Positions 58,542 through 64,000 of a DNA stretch of 64,000 nt are shown piece by piece (the first letter of the stretch is position 1; every line of letters starts with the position of its first letter). The stretch comes from Cryptomeria japonica (Eukaryota; Streptophyta; Pinopsida; Cupressales; Cupressaceae), in NCBI RefSeq assembly GCF_030272615.1, contig NC_081405.1:468584008-468648007 (forward strand). The letters are read 5' to 3'. Position numbers and translations under genes: made by a program. The notes under the pieces are model-generated. The model had not been told where the DNA came from, ran no database searches, and saw only the letters and a program-made list of their open reading frames with translations.

Positions 58542-59533
58542 TGTACCCATATCTGCAAACACAATGCACTCAATAAATCATTACAAGCAATGATTAGTAA
58601 ATTGAAACAATGAAATGTAAAACCATAGATAATCGACTTATTGCCTCCTAGTAAATGTGAGTATGAAAATACTCTCAGATCTGATTATGCAAATTCCAGT
58701 GACTTGACTACACTTAGATGGAGGATTTGAATGATGAAGATGCATGATCTAGCAAGAATAGCATGATTAAGCTATATGAGTTCATGATTATGATAAGAAA
58801 TAAGCTAAGATTTAAGCCAAAATGAGCATGATAACATTGCTAAGAATGATAAACTATAAAATAGATGTCTATAGTAACACTGCTTAAGATGAGAATGAGA
58901 CCCATATTGCTCCAAAATGAGGTCTATTTATAGGATTTCCAAGGATAGGGGTGAGGTGGTAAGAATCAACGGTCAAGATTGATTTGAAGATATCAATGGT
59001 TAAATTGGAGGAAGATGGCAAAGGGGGTTGGATTAAAGGGAACATCTGTCATCTCTATGGTGACAAGTGTCAAGAGGCTTCTAGAAGAGGTTAGATTAAA
59101 GGGAACACTTAGTGACAAGTGTCACAAGGTTCTAGAAGATGTTGGATGAAAGGGGACATGGTGGTAGGTAGAATGGGTTAGGTTTAGGAATGGTTAGGTT
59201 TAGGAGTGGTAGAAGTTAGGAGAATTTGAATTTAAAAATTCAAATAATAGGAAAAGGATAATTAATCTCAACAACTCATGAATTTGATTTGTTTTAATTA
59301 ATTAATGAAATTAGAAGAAATGATTTTGGATGAAGGGAATTAATTAATTTGAATTAATTAATCAAAGGGGATGAAATGAACCTATTAAATAAATCCTTAG
59401 ATTTATTAATAAGTAGATGAAAGGGGAAATTTAATCAAATTGCTTAGTGAATTCAATTAAATTGGGAAGGAGAGATTAATTAAATAATTGCTTATTCAAT
59501 TAATTATCTTCAGACCATTTTTAGGTGTATACA
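58542..59533 (-). repeat. G2 5' LTR
   Basis: TGTACCCATATCTGCAAACA to TAGGTGTATACA, the partner of 47485-48514. Few differences are visible by eye, so G2 appears younger than G1. Confidence 0.92.
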
Positions 59534-60860
59534 CAGACATATCAAATTTGAATCCTTCAAGCACATGTCTCATCCAGATTGCCTGTGTGCAATTCATTGA
59601 TGTTGCAACATACTCTGCTTCTGCTATTGACTGAGAAATACAAGTTTTCTTCTTACTTGTCCAAGCAACCAATGTGCCTCCAAAATGAAAATCTCCACCG
59701 ATAGTTCTTTTCCGGTCATCAACTTTTCTTGCCCAATCTGCATCAGTAAACACATTCAAAGAAAAAATTCCTTTACAAGGATACCATAAACCATAATCTA
59801 CTATGCCTTTCAAGTACCAAAATATCCTTTTCACTGCTACCAAGTGATTCTCCTTGGGATCCTTTTGAAATATAGAAACAATATCAAGTCTACTATGAAC
59901 GATATAATGCAATTTACCAATCATAGAACTGTATTATTTCTCATCAATAGATGGTGAATCATCTTGTTTACACAACTTGCAACTTGTCACCATCAGAGGA
60001 CCAACCGGTTTACAATCCTCCATGCCAAATGTTTTCAACACCTCTTTGACATACTTAATCTGGCAGATAAAAATTCTAACATCTAATTGTTGTACCTGCA
60101 ACCCAATGAAAAATTTAATGTCACCAATAAGAGAAATCTCAAATTCCTTTTTTATCTCCTCAACAAAATCCATTAATAAGTCATCATTACCATAAAAAAT
60201 TATGTCATCCACAAATAATTCAGCTATTAATACTTTATCTCCATCAATCTTTAGATATATGTTACCGTCCTCACTGGTACGTTCGAATCATATCTTGATC
60301 AGGTGTGAACGAAATATTTCAAACCATGCTCTCGATGCCTACTTCAATCCATACAGTTCCTTATGTAGTTTGCAAACCATATCTTGTCTTCAGACAAAGC
60401 AAATCCATTTGGTTGTTCTATGTATATTTCCTCTTCAAGAATGCCATTAAGAAAATCTGATTTAACATCCATCTTATAGACTTTAAATCCTTTAAATGTA
60501 GCATAAGCAAGTAGCATTATTACTCCTTACAATATCTCCATTGGTACAAAGGTTTCACCATAATCTTCTCCTTCTTCTTGTGCATAGCCTTTGCAAACCA
60601 ATCTTGCTTTATTTCTCACAACCTTGCCTTCTTCATTTAACTTGTTTCTAACGACCCATTTAGTTCCAATCACATTCTTGTCTTCTGTTCTGGGAACAAG
60701 TGTCCATGTCTTTTTCTTCTCTATCTGATCCAACTCCTCATTCATTGCATTAATCTAGTCCTCATCCTTTAATGCCTCTCTTATTGTTTTCAACTCAATT
60801 GTAGAAATCATATAGGAATTTTCTCTGATTTTCCTCCTTGTTTGTACTCCAGGTTTTTTA
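59534..60860 (-). pseudogene. C3 reverse transcriptase and RNase H start
   Basis: Copia reverse transcriptase in pieces: MNEELDQIEKKKTWTLVPRT and NKARLVCKGYAQEEGEDYGE (60527-60745), degraded palm sequence, then MDDIIFYGNDDLLMDF (60212, catalytic DD retained) and YVKEVLKTFGMEDCKPVG. From 59924 come MIGKLHYIVHSRLDI, NVFTDADWARKVDDRKRTIG (RNase H Asp) and SQSIAEAEYVATSMNCTQAI (Glu). Translation of C3 stops making sense at 59534, where G2 begins, and resumes at 47484. Confidence 0.9.
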
Positions 60861-60871
60861 TCTCCAATTAT

Positions 60872-61955
60872 TTATTCTTCTGAGTGATTTATCCTGGCAT
60901 ACCTTGGAATAACCAGTTTTGGTGTTGTGCTTCCTGCTTCATATTCTTCATCTTCTTCATCGCTCTCTACATTTACCGGTTGAGCACCTATTTTTGCAAC
61001 ATTTTGTTCATCAGTCTTCTGCACTTCCGATTCTATAAACACAAGCCTTTCTTCATCTTTCTCAGGCTTAGATCTACTGGTCTCTCTAGATTTCTCAGAG
61101 AGTTCATCTATCTTCACATTAGCACTCTCAATGACCTTCTTAGTTCTCTTGTTATAACATTTAAATGCCTTACTCTTTGTAGAGTAACCAAGAAAAATTC
61201 CTCCATCACACTTAGCATCAAAGATTTCAGTGTAATCATCTCTCTTAATATAACATTTACTCCCAATTTTTTTGAAATAACTTACACTAGGAGTCTTTCC
61301 ATGCCATAATTCATAAGGTGTTTTGTTATTACCTTTTTTGACAAGTACCCGGTTCAAAGTATAAACAATAGTGTTGACTGCTTCTCTCCAAACATTTTCG
61401 GTACTTCACCTTGAATCATCATAATTCTAGCAACTTCAACAATTATTCTATTCATTCTCTCTACTATCCCATTCTTTTGTGGAGTTCTAGGAGCTAACAT
61501 TTGCTGCTTAATTCCCTATTCATCACAAAAATTTACAAACTCATCAGAAGTAAATTCACCTCCTCGGTGAGATCTCAAACATTTTAGATTCTTCCCGGTA
61601 TCTTTCTCAACAAGAGATTTAAAATCCTTAAACTTACTGAATGTCTTAGACTTTTCTCTCAGAAAATTTACCCAAATCATTTTGGAATAATCATCAATAA
61701 AGATCATAAAATAATTATCACCAAAATAGCTCTTAGTCCTCATAGGACCACAAAGATCAGTATAAACCAAATCAAGAATATTCTCAAATAGAAAGAATTA
61801 CTCTTAAGAGATACAAAGGTCATCCTACCCATTTGACAATCCTTGCATAACACATTGTCTAGTTTCACAAACTGGGGCAAACCTCTCAAAATACTTGACT
61901 TACTAACTTTAATCAAATTGTCAAAATTGACATGACAAAATATCTTGTGCCACAA
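60872..61955 (-). pseudogene. C3 integrase
   Basis: LWHKIFCHVNFDNLIKV and LCKDCQMGRM form the HHCC region. MVYTDLCGPMRTKSYFGDNY has the first Asp. LKCLRSHRGGEFTSDEFVNF stands where the second Asp (usually RSDRGGEF) is replaced by His. PYELWHGKTPSVSYFKKIGS and GIFLGYSTKSKAFKCYN follow, with an acidic tail (ESDEEDEEYEAG) and the copia 'RHPSRV'-like end near 60872. A frameshift at about 61360-61500 removes the catalytic Glu area from the open frame. Confidence 0.9.
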
Positions 61956-62605
61956 CTAGCTGTCTTCAATCTTCGCCACCAAACAATCATTTATATTCAT
62001 ATTCAGATGAAATAGATTACCTCTAGTTTGATTCCCAGTAGCAATCAATTCTCCATTATTTCCAAGAATGCTACACACTCCACTTTTGAACTCAAGTAGA
62101 TATCCCTTATGATTAAGTTGTCCAACACTCAAGAGGTTATGTTTTAGTCCTTCAACCCAAAAGACATCATTTGTATTACTCTTCTCATTTAATGAAATTG
62201 ATCCTTTACCTTTAACCATGCAGGGAGAGTTATTACCAAATCTTACAACACCTCCATCAAACTCTTCAAGGGATAAGAACTTACTTTTTTCACCAGTCAT
62301 GTGGTGTGAGCAACCACTATCTATTATCCATTCATCATTGTTATCCATGTGAGACACCAAAGCCTTCTCATCAGTCAGATCTTCCTTCACAACAACAAAT
62401 ACTATCTCCTCATTGTCATCTTCTTCTGATTCATCATTGGCCACACCTTCATCCACTACAACATAACAATGTTTCTTGCCTTTTCCTTTGAATCTCCTAA
62501 ACTTATCTTTCTTATCAGTGTTAGAGTAGTTAGCAACAATGTGTCCAATTTTACTACAAGAGAAACACATCAAGGGTAATTTAACTTTATATTTATATGT
62601 TCTTA
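61956..62605 (-). pseudogene. C3 gag zinc knuckle and protease
   Basis: Open for 205 codons from 62573. The knuckle MMCFSCSKIGHIVANYSN has its last Cys replaced by Tyr. A Lys-rich and then acidic linker leads to WIIDSGCSHHMTGEKSKFLS, the protease active site. GLKHNLLSVGQLNHKGYLLE and NQTRGNLFHLN lead to integrase. Upstream only IRTYKYKVKLPL remains. The rest of gag is cut off near 62605. Confidence 0.88.
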
Positions 62606-63771
62606 TGATGGTGGGAAAATTATGAGTGATGGATCAAGAGGAAAACTAACCCTTTCCCTCAGAGAGAGATGAGAGTTTCACTATTGATTATCCTTCATGC
62701 ACTTTTCACCATTACATTAGGGAGATAAGGGGTAATTCACTAGATCCAATCTCCACACAAAGATGATAGATTGAATTCTGAATAAATTAAGGATGTTATG
62801 ATGACCCCCTTATTCCCTTTTGTTTGATTTGAAATAGAAATTGTTTGAATTATGTAGTGCAAAAGTGACAAATAATCGATTATAACTTGAGATCTGAATA
62901 TGGGATGAAGTTGTGCACTTGGATTTGGTAGTAAAATGTCGAGACAAAGTCGCCCTGCAAATTTGACAAAAAAGTTGTCTAGACCGTGGTGGGAATGTAT
63001 ACGGTCCTTCAAAAAATCCATGAAATGAAAAGGGTTTTTCCACCTCTGCAAATGAAGCCTGAATAGAAAAGTACAGCTGCACACCTACAACCTACACACA
63101 TAAAAGAGAGGGAGATGTGTTTGGATTGGGGGTTTGCCTTTAGGTCAAATCCCAGTTTTGGAATTAATCAAGTAATGAAAGAAAGTACTTGCAAGTAGAT
63201 GTAAATGAAAGACTAAATTGTAAATCACCTCAAGGGAGGTTTTAGTAGCAATGTTGATAGAAATGCTTGTATGGAATTGAATGTTGAAATCAATCTCCTC
63301 TTCAATGGTTGAATCCTTGACTTGAATACAACTCCTAGACTTGAAGGGAGACTTGAGACTGCTCAATGTTGGAAAAGAATGCTTGAATACTTGATCACTT
63401 GAGCATATCCAACTTTGACCTCTCCAACTTATGCAAATGATAGCACAAATGCTCCTTAAATACATGTTTGAAGGATTTGAATTTCATCATGGAACAACAT
63501 CGAGGAGATTTCCCACTCACTACACAACCCACAATGCTTGCACTAGAAAGGTCCTTCCCCAAAATAGGGCAGGGATAGGGATGCCATGCCCCTCTCCTAC
63601 CCCCATCTCTAGGGCAGAGTGTGGACAAAGTGATGTAGAGGCCAAGGAAGAAGCAATTTTCACAAGCTGAGAACTCTCCGATCTCCGATCAGGCTAGAGG
63701 ATTCGAGTTCGCATGCGTGAGGACCCTAATATAGTCGTAAATTGCTAGGGTCACAATTTTATGACACTACA
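62598..63771 (-). repeat. Probable 3' LTR of a further gypsy element (G4)
   Basis: About 1.17 kb from TGTTCTTATGATGG to ATGACACTACA, with TGT...ACA ends. It begins where the C3 gag reading stops. Directly after the end a minus-strand purine tract abuts it, the same layout as in G2. The partner LTR would lie beyond the window, so this rests on ends and context only. Confidence 0.5.
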
Positions 63772-63795
63772 TTTAGCTCCCACTTTAGCAGGATT
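63772..63795 (-). other. Putative polypurine tract of G4
   Basis: The minus strand reads CTAAAGTGGGAGCTAAA directly before the LTR start TGTAGTG. Confidence 0.45.
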
Positions 63796-64000
63796 ATAAG
63801 CATATGCTGATACTTCTGGTAAAGTATAAGAAAACAAGATTGAAAGACTTTCACCATGTCAAGGAGGCAAGATGCACCAAGCCCCCAGTGGACTTAGGAT
63901 CGTATGATTTCGATTGACAAAGTAAAAGGGAAGATTAGGAAGGGGAAAACCATGATTGTAGGTAGCAAAGTTCCCTTCACTATGAGTAATGCAAGCAAGG
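63796..64000. other. Probable interior of G4, no gene seen
   Basis: About 200 bp running to the window edge. No coding motif is visible. It is probably the 3' untranslated part of the element. Confidence 0.35.

Larger units (their letters stand above)
47485..59533 (-). mobile_element. Ty3/gypsy (Tat-like) retrotransposon G2, lacking reverse transcriptase
   Basis: A 12.0 kb minus-strand element with 1.0 kb LTRs (47485-48514 and 58542-59533), a primer site inside the high LTR and a purine tract inside the low one. Between them are a long motif-rich leader, gag, protease, a G-patch-like segment, a linker, RNase H and integrase. The reverse transcriptase expected between linker and RNase H is absent. 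It sits inside the RNase H region of copia C3. I see no matching 5-bp duplication (TGATG and CAGAC flank it). Confidence 0.9.

Noticed and set aside
1-64000. tRNA or rRNA genes
   Set aside because: None was seen by eye on either strand apart from the tRNA-complementary primer sites of the retrotransposons. A tRNAscan run would settle it.

Overview
The window looks like a piece of a large, repeat-rich plant genome: AT-rich, with no confident intact host gene. Almost all of it is layered, decayed transposable elements of plant types: an L1-like LINE, Ty1/copia and Ty3/gypsy elements, and a CACTA DNA transposon. The age and nesting would suit a gymnosperm such as a conifer, but the sequence does not prove the taxon. 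Coding pieces carry in-frame stops and frameshifts, so they are annotated as pseudogenes or element parts.

Layout. About 363-5340 is a minus-strand LINE (linker, reverse transcriptase, zf-RVT, RNase H) broken by a 1.5 kb non-coding insert. 6400-9852 is a long decayed minus-strand ORF related to the LTR-borne ORF described below, followed by a degenerate repeat block (9990-10312). 10313-17339 is a minus-strand copia element, C1, with both LTRs. 17340-18181 is a gypsy integrase tail (G3), and 18182-19289 is an LTR of the C1 family lacking its last bases. A second copia element, C3, runs on the minus strand from its 3' LTR (19290-20822) to its gag near 62605. It has been split twice, by gypsy element G1 (20930-46918) and by gypsy element G2 (47485-59533). 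Its gag end is cut by what looks like the LTR of a fourth gypsy element (62598-63771).

G1 is a Tat-like gypsy element with LTRs of about 5.6 kb. Each LTR holds a long ORF (about 960 codons in the fuller copy) downstream of a TATA-like box and upstream of an AATAAA. Its pol has an RNase H before the reverse transcriptase as well as the usual one after it. G2 is a related element that keeps gag, protease, a G-patch-like segment, RNase H and integrase but has lost its whole reverse transcriptase.

The most interesting object is a 9.07 kb CACTA transposon (32320-41389) in the 3' LTR of G1. It has CACTA termini, a TAT target duplication and an empty-site reference in the other LTR. I see no transposase. 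It carries fragments of a plant DRM-type de novo DNA methyltransferase arranged as inverted repeats: a near-perfect palindrome with 1.1 kb arms (38829-41067) and three 637-bp tandem units, each with a short hairpin of the motif I region. If transcribed, these would give double-stranded RNA matching a gene of the host's own transposon-methylation pathway. The fragment identity and geometry are read from the sequence. The anti-silencing role is inference.
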